From: Patescibacteria group bacterium
GTDB lineage: Bacteria; Patescibacteriota; Microgenomatia; Daviesbacterales; UBA10151
Assembly (NCBI GenBank): GCA_018816815.1
Contig: JAHIVD010000018.1
Location: 1 to 33,201 of the forward strand
Length of the DNA: 33,201 nt
Direction: 5' to 3'
Shown in pieces: positions 1-8,190 of this stretch; positions within the stretch are counted from its first letter, which is position 1; each line of letters begins with the position of its first letter. The notes under the pieces were generated by a model. It did not search any database, was not told the DNA's origin, and was given only the letters and a program-made list of their open reading frames with translations. Position numbers and translations under genes: made by a program.

Positions 1-46
1 CATATTGAAAAAGTTCCGGATGTTTGAGAAGATATTCTTGATTCAA
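1..46 (-). CDS. Possible start of a gene running off the left edge
   Basis: On the minus strand a TTG codon (46-44) opens a frame that stays open to the window edge and reads NQEYLLKHPELFQY after the start. A perfect AGGAGG (minus strand, 62-57) lies 10 nt upstream, a little farther than ideal. Only 15 codons are visible, so no family can be named. The start codon sits at the foot of an inverted repeat. It may not be a gene at all. Confidence 0.25.
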   Translation of the reverse strand, partial: MNQEYLLKHPELFQY

Positions 47-78
47 AGGCAGATTCCCTCCTAAAAGGTTCTGCCTTT
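45..78 (-). promoter_or_regulatory. 9-bp inverted repeat with an SD-like sequence in the loop
   Basis: AAAGGCAGA (45-53) and TCTGCCTTT (70-78) are perfect 9-bp arms around a 16-nt loop. In minus-strand RNA the loop carries AGGAGG and the 3' arm runs into the putative TTG start. There is no T-run after the stem on either strand, so it does not look like an intrinsic terminator for gpmA. It could be a translational control hairpin or simply an mRNA-end structure. Confidence 0.4.
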
Positions 79-153
79 AATCATATCAGCCTCGATTTAT
101 TTAAATCAAATTTGAGGTATAATTATTTCGCTACAAGTTTACTGTAAAGACAT

Positions 154-765
154 TTAGGGGTTTTTAATTTGCTTATTTAAGATTTTTCCATTTTTATCCA
201 TTTGATATATATAAATTTCCCCTGTTGCGATTTCCAGTCTGGGAATCTCTTTTTCAGGAATATTCTCTAAGTATTTAACCAAAGCCCTTAAGGAATTCCC
301 ATGAGCTACTATTAAAACATTTTTACCTTTTTTTAATTCAGGCAGAATCCTTTTTTCATAATACGGAGACACTCTTTGATAAACATCTTTCAGTGTTTCA
401 CCTCCGGGAATAGGACAATTCCAACCTCTTCTCCACCTTAAAAACTGCTTTTCCCCATACTTTTTCTTTACTTCTAATTTTTTCTTACCTGTGAAATCTC
501 CATAATCCCTTTCATTTAAAGCAGCATTTTCTATGGTTTCCAAATCCTGGATACCAAGCACATCTTTGATTTCATCCAGAGACCGTGTGGATCTTTGAAG
601 TTTAGACGTAAAAGCAATATCAAATGAGATGCCTTTTAGATATTCCCCGTCTTTTCTGGCCTTTTGTATTCCGTTTTCAGTCAAACCAATATCAGTTAAG
701 CCTGTCCAAACCCCAATGGAATTCCATTTTGATTCTCCGTGTCGAACAAGTACTAAGTTTGACAT
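154..765 (-). CDS. gpmA: 2,3-bisphosphoglycerate-dependent phosphoglycerate mutase
   Basis: Cytosolic histidine-phosphatase-fold enzyme interconverting 3- and 2-phosphoglycerate. The phosphohistidine motif LVRHGES follows the start directly. WTGLTDIGLTENG, LNERDYGDFTGK, the WRRGWNCPIPGGE loop and the second catalytic His in IVAHGNSLRAL are all visible. The ORF track begins 20 codons earlier, but I place the start at MSNLVLVRHGES (765), because family members begin just before the RHG motif and the upstream extension lies in the enolase coding end. With this start, the gene overlaps the 3' end of eno by 13 bp. It is the last gene of ppsA-eno-gpmA. At 203 aa it is shorter than the roughly 230-250 aa of typical GpmA, lacking some C-terminal sequence. 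Family assignment is secure; the exact start is slightly less so. Confidence 0.92.
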   Translation of the reverse strand: MSNLVLVRHGESKWNSIGVWTGLTDIGLTENGIQKARKDGEYLKGISFDIAFTSKLQRSTRSLDEIKDVLGIQDLETIENAALNERDYGDFTGKKKLEVKKKYGEKQFLRWRRGWNCPIPGGETLKDVYQRVSPYYEKRILPELKKGKNVLIVAHGNSLRALVKYLENIPEKEIPRLEIATGEIYIYQMDKNGKILNKQIKNP

Positions 766-1973
766 ATTCTCTCTATTTCTATCAGTCTTTGATATTTTAC
801 CAAACGTTCTTTTTGAAGCGGACAACCGCTTTTAAGCCCATCTGCTCCAAGCCCTACTGCCAGATCTGCTATAAACGTATCAAAAGTCTCGCCGGATCTG
901 TGTGAAACAACAATTTTCCAACCATAACTTTTAGCAAGAACCGTAGCAGCAATTGTTTCTGTAACAGAACCTATTTGATTTAGTTTAATAATAACAGCAT
1001 TAGCAGCTTTTCTTTTCTGTGCTAGTCTTATGCTTTCAACATTTGTGGTAGTTAAATCATCCGCAATAATCCAGACTTCTTTGCCAAGTTCTTTAGTTGC
1101 TGCAATAAAACCTCTCCAGTCATCTTCGGCAAAAGGATCTTCAATTGAAAATAGTTCGTAGTCTGCACTAAGTTGTTTATAGCAGGAAAGTAAATCATTC
1201 ATTTTCATTGCTTTACTTCCAATCAGGTAATTACCGTCAATATAAAAAGATGATGCAGCTACATCCAGCCCAAGTCCTGCAGGATTAATTTTTGGATCCT
1301 TAAGAAGCAATTTTGAAAAAACTTCTTTTAAAATTTTCAAACCTATTTCAGGATTCTGGTCTTTCGAAGGCACAATAAACCCTCCCTCGTCTGCTTGTTG
1401 CAGTTCTCCGTACCTTTTCTTGATTTCACTGCCAAGCAATCTAATCATCATATTAACTTGTTTTAAGCTTTGTTCCGGAGAATTTGTCTTTGGAATAAAA
1501 AGATATTCCTGAAAAGGAAGCCCTTTCTTACCTGGTATAAATTGCGCATGAACACCTCCCTCAATTAAATTAAAAAAACAAAAAGGAAATTTGATGTCTT
1601 GTTTTGAAATTTGTGCAATCAGTTGAAAAGTCTGCAGGTTTTGTAATTTAGCCCAGGCTTTGGCAAAAGCAATGCTTAAAGCTAAAATAAGATTACCTCC
1701 CAAATTTTTCTTTTCACTGGTACCGTCTAACTTAATTAAAAAATTATCAAATTCCTCAAGGGAACTAAAATCCTTTTCCAATTCTGGCTTAATTTCCTTC
1801 AATTTATTTAAGGCAAGCTCAGGATCTAAAACAAACGCTTCACCTCTGCCTTTGGATTTTCCAGACGCCACACTAGCCAAAGCTTCCTGTCCCTCAAGTA
1901 TTAAATCAACTTCCAAGGTTTTATCACCGCGGGAATCACTTATTATTCTTAATTGAATGTCATCAATTTTCAT
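753..1973 (-). CDS. eno: Enolase (phosphopyruvate hydratase), divergent
   Basis: Converts 2-phosphoglycerate to phosphoenolpyruvate in the cytosol. At 406 aa it is shorter than the usual ~430 and quite diverged, but the active-site landmarks align. These are DSRG near the N-terminus, SGKS (for SGAS), GGVHA (for GGEHA), FQEYLF, ADEGG (catalytic Glu), LDVAASSFY and SIEDPF (metal ligands), ADDLTTTN, the catalytic Lys in IIKLNQIGS, SHRSGET, and a late Lys in GLKSG. The C-terminal tail after the KYQRL helix is cut short. It lies 26 bp after ppsA and its end overlaps the gpmA start, so the three genes are probably co-transcribed. No clear SD is seen before ATG 1973. Function as enolase is very likely because the catalytic set is intact. 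Confidence 0.93.
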   Translation of the reverse strand: MKIDDIQLRIISDSRGDKTLEVDLILEGQEALASVASGKSKGRGEAFVLDPELALNKLKEIKPELEKDFSSLEEFDNFLIKLDGTSEKKNLGGNLILALSIAFAKAWAKLQNLQTFQLIAQISKQDIKFPFCFFNLIEGGVHAQFIPGKKGLPFQEYLFIPKTNSPEQSLKQVNMMIRLLGSEIKKRYGELQQADEGGFIVPSKDQNPEIGLKILKEVFSKLLLKDPKINPAGLGLDVAASSFYIDGNYLIGSKAMKMNDLLSCYKQLSADYELFSIEDPFAEDDWRGFIAATKELGKEVWIIADDLTTTNVESIRLAQKRKAANAVIIKLNQIGSVTETIAATVLAKSYGWKIVVSHRSGETFDTFIADLAVGLGADGLKSGCPLQKERLVKYQRLIEIERICQT

Positions 1974-1999
1974 ATAAAATTTATCATATTTGCAAACAA

Positions 2000-4411
2000 T
2001 TATTTTTGCTCTAATTTTTGTTCTAATTTATAAACATCAAGAGTTGTCTGGACAAGCGAGTCAGGATTTAACGAAATGCTATCTATTCCTTCTTTAATCA
2101 AGAATTCTACAAAATCAGGATAATCTGAAGGCGCTTGACCGCAAATACCGATATACTTATTTCTAGCTTTACATTTTTTTATAACCTGCGAAATTAATAT
2201 CTTCACAGCCGGATCATTTTCATTGGCAATACCGCTTATCTTTTCATTGCCATCCCGATCAATGCCCAAAACAAGTTGTGTTAAATCATTGCTTCCAATA
2301 CTCATCCCATCAAAAATATCCAAGAACTTATCAGCTAAAATAACATTAGATGGTATTTCACACATTACATAAACCCTTAAATTCTTGAATTTGCCCCTGG
2401 AGAGACCTTTGCTTTTCATTAAATCCATTACTTTTTGTCCTTCTTCGGGTGTTCTGCAAAAAGGAACCATCACAGCTGTATTATCTAAACCTATCTCGCC
2501 AATTACCTTTTTAATGGCTTCAATTTCCAACAAAAAAGCAGGAGCAAAATCTCCTGAATAATACCTTGATGCCCCTCTCCAGCCAATCATTGGATTTTCT
2601 TCGATAGGTTCAAACAAATCCCCTCCCAAAAGCTTCCTATACTCGTTAGTTTTAAAATCCGAAAAACGAACTATCACAGGGTTTGGATAAAAGCTCGCTG
2701 AAATCCTGGAAATGCCGAAAGCCAATTTGTCAATGTAGAACTTTTTTTTATCAGGATATCCCAAAGTAATTTTATCAACCAGGTTTTTAACATTTCCAGG
2801 CAGTTTGTCATAATTTATTAGAGCCAGCGGATGTATTCCGATATTTGACGCTATTATGAATTCTTCCCTGGCTAAACCAACTCCCTTATTTGGCAGGAGC
2901 GATTTCTCAAAAGCTGTTTCAGGAGTTGCAATATTCATCATGATGTGAGTTTTAGTTTGGGGAATCTTTTTTACATCATGCTCTAAAACCTTAAAATCAA
3001 GCTTACCCTTGTAAACAACTCCCTTGCTCCCTGAGCAATCCACAGTTATCTCCTGACCATTGGATATTCTTGCAGTAGCTTTGATACATCCAACAATTGC
3101 CGGAATACCAAGCTCACGAGAAACTATTGCAGCATGAGAAGTTCTCCCACCTTCATCTGTAACAATTGCCGAGGCAATCTTCATGATCGGTTCCCAATCC
3201 GGATCTGTCATTTTAGTAACTAAAACTTCTCCTTTTCCAAAAGATTCAATATTTTTGGTATCTAAAATAATCTTTGCTTTACCAGCAGCAATTTTATTGC
3301 CAACAGAAGCTCCGCTAACAATCTTTGTTCCGCTACCAACTCTTACGTATTCTTTAATTTTTGAAAAATCCCTGTCTGCATGAACTGTTTCAGGTCTTGC
3401 TTGAATAATATAGAGTTTATTATCCAGTCCGTCTTTAGCCCACTCTAGATCCATCGGGGCCCAAGCACCCTTTTTCCTGCTGTAGTGATCCTCAACCTCA
3501 ACTCCCCATATTGCCAGCTTTAAAATTTCTTCATCTGAGAGAGTAAAAGCGCTTTTTTCTTTATCTGTTGTTTTAATAACTTCAGTTGGCTTATCTTCGC
3601 CATAAATCATTTTCTTATTTTTTGTCCCCAATTTCTTTTCAATAATGGGCTTGAAGTGTTTAAATAAGGATTTTCGCTTATTCAACTTTTTCTTGAAAAC
3701 AAAAAACTCATCCGGAATAACCTCTCCCTGAACAATCAGTTCACCCAACCCCCAGGAACCATTTATCAAAACCGCATCTTTAAAACCGGTTTCAGTATCT
3801 ATGGTAAACATTACCCCTGAACAACCTAAATCCGAACGGACCATTTTTTGAACACCAACTGATAAACAAACCTTTAAGTGATCGAATTTTTTGTCTACCC
3901 TGTAAGAGATTGCCCTGTTTGTAAAAAGCGAAGCCATGGCTTTTCTGACCGCCAGCAAAATATCATCTTTTCCTCTTACATTAAGATAAGTTTCATGTTC
4001 ACCTGCAAAAGAAGCTCCTGGTAAATCTTCAGCTGTAGCAGACGAACGGACTGCAAAACCAACATTCTTCCCATATTTTCTCTCGGCAATTTTAAAAGCT
4101 TTCACAATAGCTTCTGTTAGATCATCAGGAAATTCTGTGCTTTTGATTTTTTCCCGGATGCTCCAACCCTTTTTTGCTAAATCTGGCAAGTTATGAGTAT
4201 CTAAACCTTTTAGTTCCTCTTTTATAAAATTACCTAGACCTGTTTTTGATAAAAAATATTTATAAGCAGTTGCAGTTACTACGAACCCGCTGGGAATATT
4301 TATGTCCGGGAGAGATTGAATCATCTCCCCCAGTGAAGCATTTTTACCACCCACTTCAGAAACATCATCTATATTCATTTCCTCAAAGAGTTTTGTAAAA
4401 ACTTTTGACAT
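2000..4411 (-). CDS. ppsA: Phosphoenolpyruvate synthase
   Basis: Interconverts pyruvate, ATP and water with PEP, AMP and phosphate through a phosphohistidine carrier. The 803-aa protein has the full family layout: an N-terminal ATP-grasp/PPDK domain (GGKNASLGEM near 21-30, VRSSATAEDLPGASFAG near 121-137), the swivelling domain with the catalytic His (426) in GGRTSHAAIVSREL, and a C-terminal PEP-binding barrel with GSNDLTQLVLGIDRD and the active-site Cys in GICGQAPSDYP. It heads ppsA-eno-gpmA, so the cluster covers pyruvate/PEP to 3-phosphoglycerate. No pyruvate kinase is in the window, so this enzyme may work in either direction (inference). A promoter-like pair ends 7 nt before the ATG and there is no SD. 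Confidence 0.96.
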   Translation of the reverse strand: MSKVFTKLFEEMNIDDVSEVGGKNASLGEMIQSLPDINIPSGFVVTATAYKYFLSKTGLGNFIKEELKGLDTHNLPDLAKKGWSIREKIKSTEFPDDLTEAIVKAFKIAERKYGKNVGFAVRSSATAEDLPGASFAGEHETYLNVRGKDDILLAVRKAMASLFTNRAISYRVDKKFDHLKVCLSVGVQKMVRSDLGCSGVMFTIDTETGFKDAVLINGSWGLGELIVQGEVIPDEFFVFKKKLNKRKSLFKHFKPIIEKKLGTKNKKMIYGEDKPTEVIKTTDKEKSAFTLSDEEILKLAIWGVEVEDHYSRKKGAWAPMDLEWAKDGLDNKLYIIQARPETVHADRDFSKIKEYVRVGSGTKIVSGASVGNKIAAGKAKIILDTKNIESFGKGEVLVTKMTDPDWEPIMKIASAIVTDEGGRTSHAAIVSRELGIPAIVGCIKATARISNGQEITVDCSGSKGVVYKGKLDFKVLEHDVKKIPQTKTHIMMNIATPETAFEKSLLPNKGVGLAREEFIIASNIGIHPLALINYDKLPGNVKNLVDKITLGYPDKKKFYIDKLAFGISRISASFYPNPVIVRFSDFKTNEYRKLLGGDLFEPIEENPMIGWRGASRYYSGDFAPAFLLEIEAIKKVIGEIGLDNTAVMVPFCRTPEEGQKVMDLMKSKGLSRGKFKNLRVYVMCEIPSNVILADKFLDIFDGMSIGSNDLTQLVLGIDRDGNEKISGIANENDPAVKILISQVIKKCKARNKYIGICGQAPSDYPDFVEFLIKEGIDSISLNPDSLVQTTLDVYKLEQKLEQK

Positions 4412-4418
4412 TGATTCT

Positions 4419-4448
4419 ATTGTAGCTTAAATTCTTCTTAAACCGCAA
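4419..4448 (-). promoter_or_regulatory. Predicted ppsA-eno-gpmA promoter, leaderless type
   Basis: Minus strand: TTGCGG (4448-4443), 18-bp spacer, TACAAT (4424-4419), then 7 nt to the ppsA ATG. A start site 6-8 nt past the -10 box would fall on or next to the start codon, leaving no leader. Confidence 0.55.
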
Positions 4449-4474
4449 ATTCTTGTCGCGTATTGCATCTTTGA

Positions 4475-4912
4475 CTATTTCGGAGATGCGCTTGGCGTAC
4501 CAAAGCCTTCCCTTGTTTGTGTTTGCGGATTTAATTGAATATTTGAAGCGCTGACAATTCCATCTGAATTTACAGAACCAAATACTGCAACCTTCACACC
4601 AATTTTCAGGTCGCTTTTTGCTCCGGGGTCGCTTTTTTGTATCTGAGTACTGTCTGAAATTAGAACAATTTTACTGGAACCATCGACTATCTTTACAGTA
4701 ATACTTTTATCATCAGCAGAGATGATCTCTCCTGTAACAGGCCTGTTATTATTTTGTCCTGTAACAGACCTTCTCCCTTGTTGATTAACAAAAGTTTCAT
4801 TTGCTGACCCAAAAGAAGGCCTCTGGTTTTTTTGATATTGCATTCCGCCAAAAAAACCTGCACCTAAACCAATAAGTAATAATACTACTGTTAAAACAGT
4901 AACATTTTTCAT
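4475..4912 (-). CDS. Membrane-anchored DUF5666-like protein
   Basis: This 145-aa protein has one hydrophobic N-terminal segment (about residues 4-23, VLTVVLLLIGLGAGFFGG) and a low-complexity Asn/Gln-rich stretch. A small beta-rich domain follows, with the pattern GEII-ADDKSITVKI-DGSSKIVLIS-DLKIGVKVAVFGSV-DGIVSASNIQ. That pattern is what I know from DUF5666 (an OB-like domain of unknown function), so the call is by motif resemblance. It lies 52 bp after the MacB-like permease, with a strong purine-rich SD (AAAGGGGGTGG) about 7 nt before ATG. It probably belongs to the export operon and acts outside the membrane. The C-terminus is Pro/Ser/Thr-rich. Function is unknown. Confidence 0.72.
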   Translation of the reverse strand: MKNVTVLTVVLLLIGLGAGFFGGMQYQKNQRPSFGSANETFVNQQGRRSVTGQNNNRPVTGEIISADDKSITVKIVDGSSKIVLISDSTQIQKSDPGAKSDLKIGVKVAVFGSVNSDGIVSASNIQLNPQTQTREGFGTPSASPK

Positions 4913-4964
4913 CTGTTTCCACCCCCTTTCAAATGATTTTACTTACCAAATGTTTTTTTGTTTC

Positions 4965-6188
4965 TTACTCATAACGCAATGCTTCAATCGGCTGCAGGTC
5001 TGATGCTCTTTTAGCAGGATACCAGCCAAATAAAATCCCTATTCCGGCAGAAACACCGATTGCCAACATGATGGCTTGCACAGAAAGCACAAAAGGAACT
5101 TGAGTCAAATTTGAAATAATATATGAAATTAAAATCCCCAAAAGCATCCCTACTATTCCACCTGAAAAAGTTAAGATTATAGCTTCAATTAAAAACTGAG
5201 TGATTATGTCTTTTTTCTTGGCACCTAAAGCTTTTCTAAGTCCAATCTCTCTTGTCCTTTCTGTAACTGTCACAAGCATTATATTCATAATTCCAATTCC
5301 TCCGACAAGGAGCGAAATTGCCGCAATCCCCGATAAAAGAATTGTAAAAGTTCCTGTTGCGCTAGAGGCCGTATTTAAAATATCCTGTTGAGACATTATC
5401 GAAAAATCTGCCTGAGTCACATCGCTTAAATGATGCCTTGCCAAAAGCAAATAGCCTACTTGCGTTTGGGCATCTGTCATAACATCAGAATCTTTCGCCT
5501 CTAAGGCAATTGAGGATAAATAATCTATTCCAAAAAGCTGCTTTTGGGCAGTTGATAAAGGGACAAAAATAATATCATCCTGATTCCCAAATCCTGTTCC
5601 TCCTTTTGACGCTGTTATGCCTATAATGGCAAACGTCTTGCCTGCAATTTTTATGCTTTGTCCGATTGGGGCCGAACCGACGCCAAACAAGTCTGATACG
5701 ACCTGCAGTCCGATCACTGCAACTTTTGTCATACCCAAATCGTCCCGTTCTGAAATAAAACTCCCTGAATCCATAGTAATTTTATGAACAGTAGCATAAA
5801 CAGGTGTCACCCCGATAATTTGGGTATTTGTATTAGCCCCGCCTGTTGTCACTTGAGCTCTTCTTGAAAATTCCGGTGAAACATTTCGGATAGTAGTGAT
5901 TTGATGGGAGGTTTTAATAGAATTTGCATCGTCTAGCGTTAAAGTTGTCACTCCCCCTGCCGCACCCCGCACACCCTCTGTTCTTTGAGCCCCGGGATTT
6001 ATTGTTAAAAGGTTTGCCCCTAAGTCTTCAATCCTGTCTTGTATGGATTGCTGTGTGGCCTGACCCAAAGAAATTAGGGCTATAACAGATCCAATACCAA
6101 TAACAATCCCCAAAGCCGCTAGACCTGTACGCAGTTTGTTAATCAGCATGTTACCAAATGATTCGGAAATAACCTCACTGTACTCCAC
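4965..6188 (-). CDS. MacB-type ABC transporter permease
   Basis: The 407-aa protein has the MacB/FtsX architecture: an N-terminal cytoplasmic stretch and transmembrane helix (about 20-45), a large extracytoplasmic MacB_PCD-like domain (about 50-265), then three C-terminal helices (about 275-305, 330-355, 365-390). The diagnostic GGIGIMNIMLVTVTERTREIGLRKALGAKKKDI follows the second helix. It is a type VII ABC (mechanotransmission) subunit, known in the family for exporting peptides, antibiotics or lipoproteins. Its start overlaps the end of the ATPase gene by 14 bp, so the two are translationally linked. With the HlyD-like adaptor upstream it forms a MacA-MacB-like set. The substrate cannot be told from sequence. 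Confidence 0.92.
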   Translation of the reverse strand: MEYSEVISESFGNMLINKLRTGLAALGIVIGIGSVIALISLGQATQQSIQDRIEDLGANLLTINPGAQRTEGVRGAAGGVTTLTLDDANSIKTSHQITTIRNVSPEFSRRAQVTTGGANTNTQIIGVTPVYATVHKITMDSGSFISERDDLGMTKVAVIGLQVVSDLFGVGSAPIGQSIKIAGKTFAIIGITASKGGTGFGNQDDIIFVPLSTAQKQLFGIDYLSSIALEAKDSDVMTDAQTQVGYLLLARHHLSDVTQADFSIMSQQDILNTASSATGTFTILLSGIAAISLLVGGIGIMNIMLVTVTERTREIGLRKALGAKKKDIITQFLIEAIILTFSGGIVGMLLGILISYIISNLTQVPFVLSVQAIMLAIGVSAGIGILFGWYPAKRASDLQPIEALRYE

Positions 6189-6891
6189 TTGCTCTTATCC
6201 TCCTTTGCATATATCCTTTTCCGTCTTTGATAATTTTCCCGTCTTTAATGTGGATTATTCTTTTGGCATATTTCGCTATATCTAACTCATGAGTAATCAT
6301 GATAATGGTATGCCCTTCCTTATTTAATTTCTGGAAAATTTCCATAATCTCCACCGCTTGAGCACTGGCAATATTTCCTGTTGGCTCATCTGCTAAAAGA
6401 ATTGACGGATTCATAACCAGGGAGCGGGCAATTGCCACCCTTTGCATCTGCCCTCCGGAAAGCTGATTTGAGGTATGATCCATCCTATCTGCAAGACCTA
6501 CCATAGTAAGGAATTTTTTTGCCCGTTCCCTCCTTTCTATCTTTGGAACTCCCGCATACATCATAGGTAACATAACGTTTTGCAGGGCGCTGTAGCGGGG
6601 CAAAAGATTAAATGCCTGGAAAACAAAGCCTATTTTTCGGTTTCTGATATCTGCCAATTGATCGTCAGTTAATTTGGAAACTTCTTCCCCATCTAGAACA
6701 TAGTCGCCTCTAGTAGGCGCATCAAGCGCACCTAAAAGGTGCATTAGCGTGGATTTGCCGGAACCGGAAGGTCCCATGATAGCCACAAATTCCCCTTTTT
6801 TTATATCAAACGAGACATCGTTTAAAGCAATTGTCGAAACTGTACCGGTAGTATAAATTTTTGACAAACGGGAAACATGAATTATGTTCAC
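6175..6891 (-). CDS. ABC transporter ATP-binding protein (MacB/LolD type)
   Basis: 238-aa ABC ATPase with Walker A GPSGSGKST (40-48), Q-loop FVFQAFNLLP, signature LSGGQMQRVAIARSL, Walker B ILLADEPTG and H-loop MITHE. It powers the neighbouring MacB-like permease. The start is GTG at 6891, overlapping the end of the adaptor gene by 4 bp, with GGAGG 6 nt upstream. This is a good example of an operon-internal gene that does use a Shine-Dalgarno. It ends with TGA inside the permease start region. The separate ATPase and permease (not fused as in E. coli MacB) is the layout usual in Gram-positive-type bacteria. Confidence 0.95.
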   Translation of the reverse strand: MNIIHVSRLSKIYTTGTVSTIALNDVSFDIKKGEFVAIMGPSGSGKSTLMHLLGALDAPTRGDYVLDGEEVSKLTDDQLADIRNRKIGFVFQAFNLLPRYSALQNVMLPMMYAGVPKIERRERAKKFLTMVGLADRMDHTSNQLSGGQMQRVAIARSLVMNPSILLADEPTGNIASAQAVEIMEIFQKLNKEGHTIIMITHELDIAKYAKRIIHIKDGKIIKDGKGYMQRRIRASGVQ

Positions 6892-8153
6892 CTGTGACCT
6901 CCGCCGCTAAATACAGCCCGACCTCCTCCGAAAGCGCTAAACGGTGAAGTTGTGCTTTCCGTACTTATTCCTGAATTTGACACACTAGTGGCACCTACAA
7001 CCACAACATCACCTTCATTTATACCTGAAGTAATTTCCGTTTGAGTATCGTTTGAATCACCCAACTCTACATTTACAGTTTCAATCTTACTGTTTTTCAT
7101 TACCCTAACAGTTAAAATGCCATTTTGTGCTGTTGTAACTGCAGCCGAGGGAACCAAAATTACGTCATTTTTAACACTGGTAATTATTTTGGCGGTTACA
7201 CCCATGTTCGGATAAATATGATCATTACCGCTGTCAAACGAAATTATTGCCGGATAATTTACCACTCCTGATGAAACAACTCCGTTAGTATTAATACTGA
7301 CCACCTTGCCGGTAAATGTATCATTAGGAAAGGCGTCCAAAGTCATAGTCACTTTATCTCCCTCTTTGACTTTTACCGAATCTATCTCCGATATATTTAC
7401 CTGCGCCTGAAGTTGACCTGCCTGGTAAATTGAACCTAAAACCTGGGATGTTGAAGTAGAGCTGGAAGAGGAACTAGTAACTGTCACAATTGCACCGGGT
7501 GTGATAGTTAAACCTTTAACTATTCCTGAAACAGGAGCAGTGATAGTTGATGAAAGCTGGGATAAATTCAAAGATGCAGCAGCAAAGGACGATTGAGCAG
7601 CCAAAATAGCTGTTGCCTGGCTTTTGTAATCTGCTTCTGCTACAAGCCACAGGGCATGTTCTTGTATGTATGTCGGATCATCTGTTTCAAGCTCTCTTGC
7701 CACAGCATCGTTTATAAAAGTTTGGTTTGCCTTGAATAAAGCGGCCTGGAGAGAATTTACTTTTACATTTGCACTGTCATAAGAATTTTTTGCAGAAAGA
7801 TAGGAAGCATAGGCCGCAGCCTGTTTTTGCTGGGAAGCCTGATCCAAAGTTAAAATGGCCAAGGTTTGCCCCTGAATCACCTGATCCCCGTTTTTAACCA
7901 ACACTTCTTTTACCACGCCGGAAGCTTGTATTGTGACTGAAACATTATTGGCTGTAGTAATATTCCCGGAGGCAGAAACTGTTTGAATAAGGGTACCTTT
8001 TTCTGCTTGGACTGTCTGATATTGAGGAACAATTGGCTTTATTAAAAATTGTTTGTATCCAAAATATCCAATAATTAAAAACAAAACAGCAACTGCTGCC
8101 ATTTTGGTTTTGCTGCTAAATAACCACTCAATAATTCCAAATACTTTACTCAT
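6888..8153 (-). CDS. HlyD/MacA-like membrane fusion (adaptor) protein
   Basis: RND/ABC-type periplasmic adaptor, about 421 aa. One N-terminal membrane anchor (about 19-38) is followed by a first lipoyl half (GVVKEVLVKNGDQVIQGQTLAIL), a long helical hairpin rich in Ala/Gln/Ser (about 105-200), a second lipoyl half (APVSGIVKGLTITPGAIV), a Ser-rich loop, a beta-barrel domain (INISEIDSVKVKEGDKVTMTL) and a membrane-proximal domain. The C-terminus is Gly-rich. The ORF track starts at 8159, but I prefer ATG 8153 (MSKVFG) because a TAGTAT box ends exactly 8 nt before it. It links the ABC ATPase and permease to the cell exterior. No TolC-like protein is nearby, in keeping with a single-membrane cell (inference). 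Confidence 0.9.
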   Translation of the reverse strand: MSKVFGIIEWLFSSKTKMAAVAVLFLIIGYFGYKQFLIKPIVPQYQTVQAEKGTLIQTVSASGNITTANNVSVTIQASGVVKEVLVKNGDQVIQGQTLAILTLDQASQQKQAAAYASYLSAKNSYDSANVKVNSLQAALFKANQTFINDAVARELETDDPTYIQEHALWLVAEADYKSQATAILAAQSSFAAASLNLSQLSSTITAPVSGIVKGLTITPGAIVTVTSSSSSSTSTSQVLGSIYQAGQLQAQVNISEIDSVKVKEGDKVTMTLDAFPNDTFTGKVVSINTNGVVSSGVVNYPAIISFDSGNDHIYPNMGVTAKIITSVKNDVILVPSAAVTTAQNGILTVRVMKNSKIETVNVELGDSNDTQTEITSGINEGDVVVVGATSVSNSGISTESTTSPFSAFGGGRAVFSGGGHR

Positions 8154-8161
8154 ATACATAA

Positions 8162-8167
8162 ATACTA
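8162..8167 (-). promoter_or_regulatory. Predicted -10 box for the adaptor-ABC operon
   Basis: TAGTAT on the minus strand lies 8 nt before ATG 8153, the same spacing as TATAAT before the response-regulator ATG. No good -35 is present. Its place is taken by the 13-bp repeat shared with the regulator promoter, as would suit an activator-dependent promoter. Confidence 0.4.
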
Positions 8168-8177
8168 CTCAACCAAC

Positions 8178-8190
8178 CTGAGAAAAAGCT
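8178..8190 (-). promoter_or_regulatory. 13-bp repeat, copy 1 (possible response-regulator site)
   Basis: Minus strand AGCTTTTTCTCAG, identical to 9909-9897. It is followed 10 nt later by the putative -10 box of the adaptor gene and overlaps the stop codon of the histidine kinase gene. TTGAG follows in both copies, giving CTCA...TGAG symmetry with different spacing. Confidence 0.5.

Noticed and set aside
45-78. Intrinsic terminator after gpmA
   Set aside because: The stem is good but neither strand has a T-run after it.
766-825. 20-residue N-terminal extension of the phosphoglycerate mutase
   Set aside because: It lies wholly within the enolase coding end and precedes the normal family start MSNLVLVRHGES.
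624-905. Plus-strand ORFs opposite gpmA, eno, ppsA, purB, purH and others
   Set aside because: They are antisense shadows, hydrophobic/Phe-Ser-rich translations of AT-rich coding strands with no motifs.
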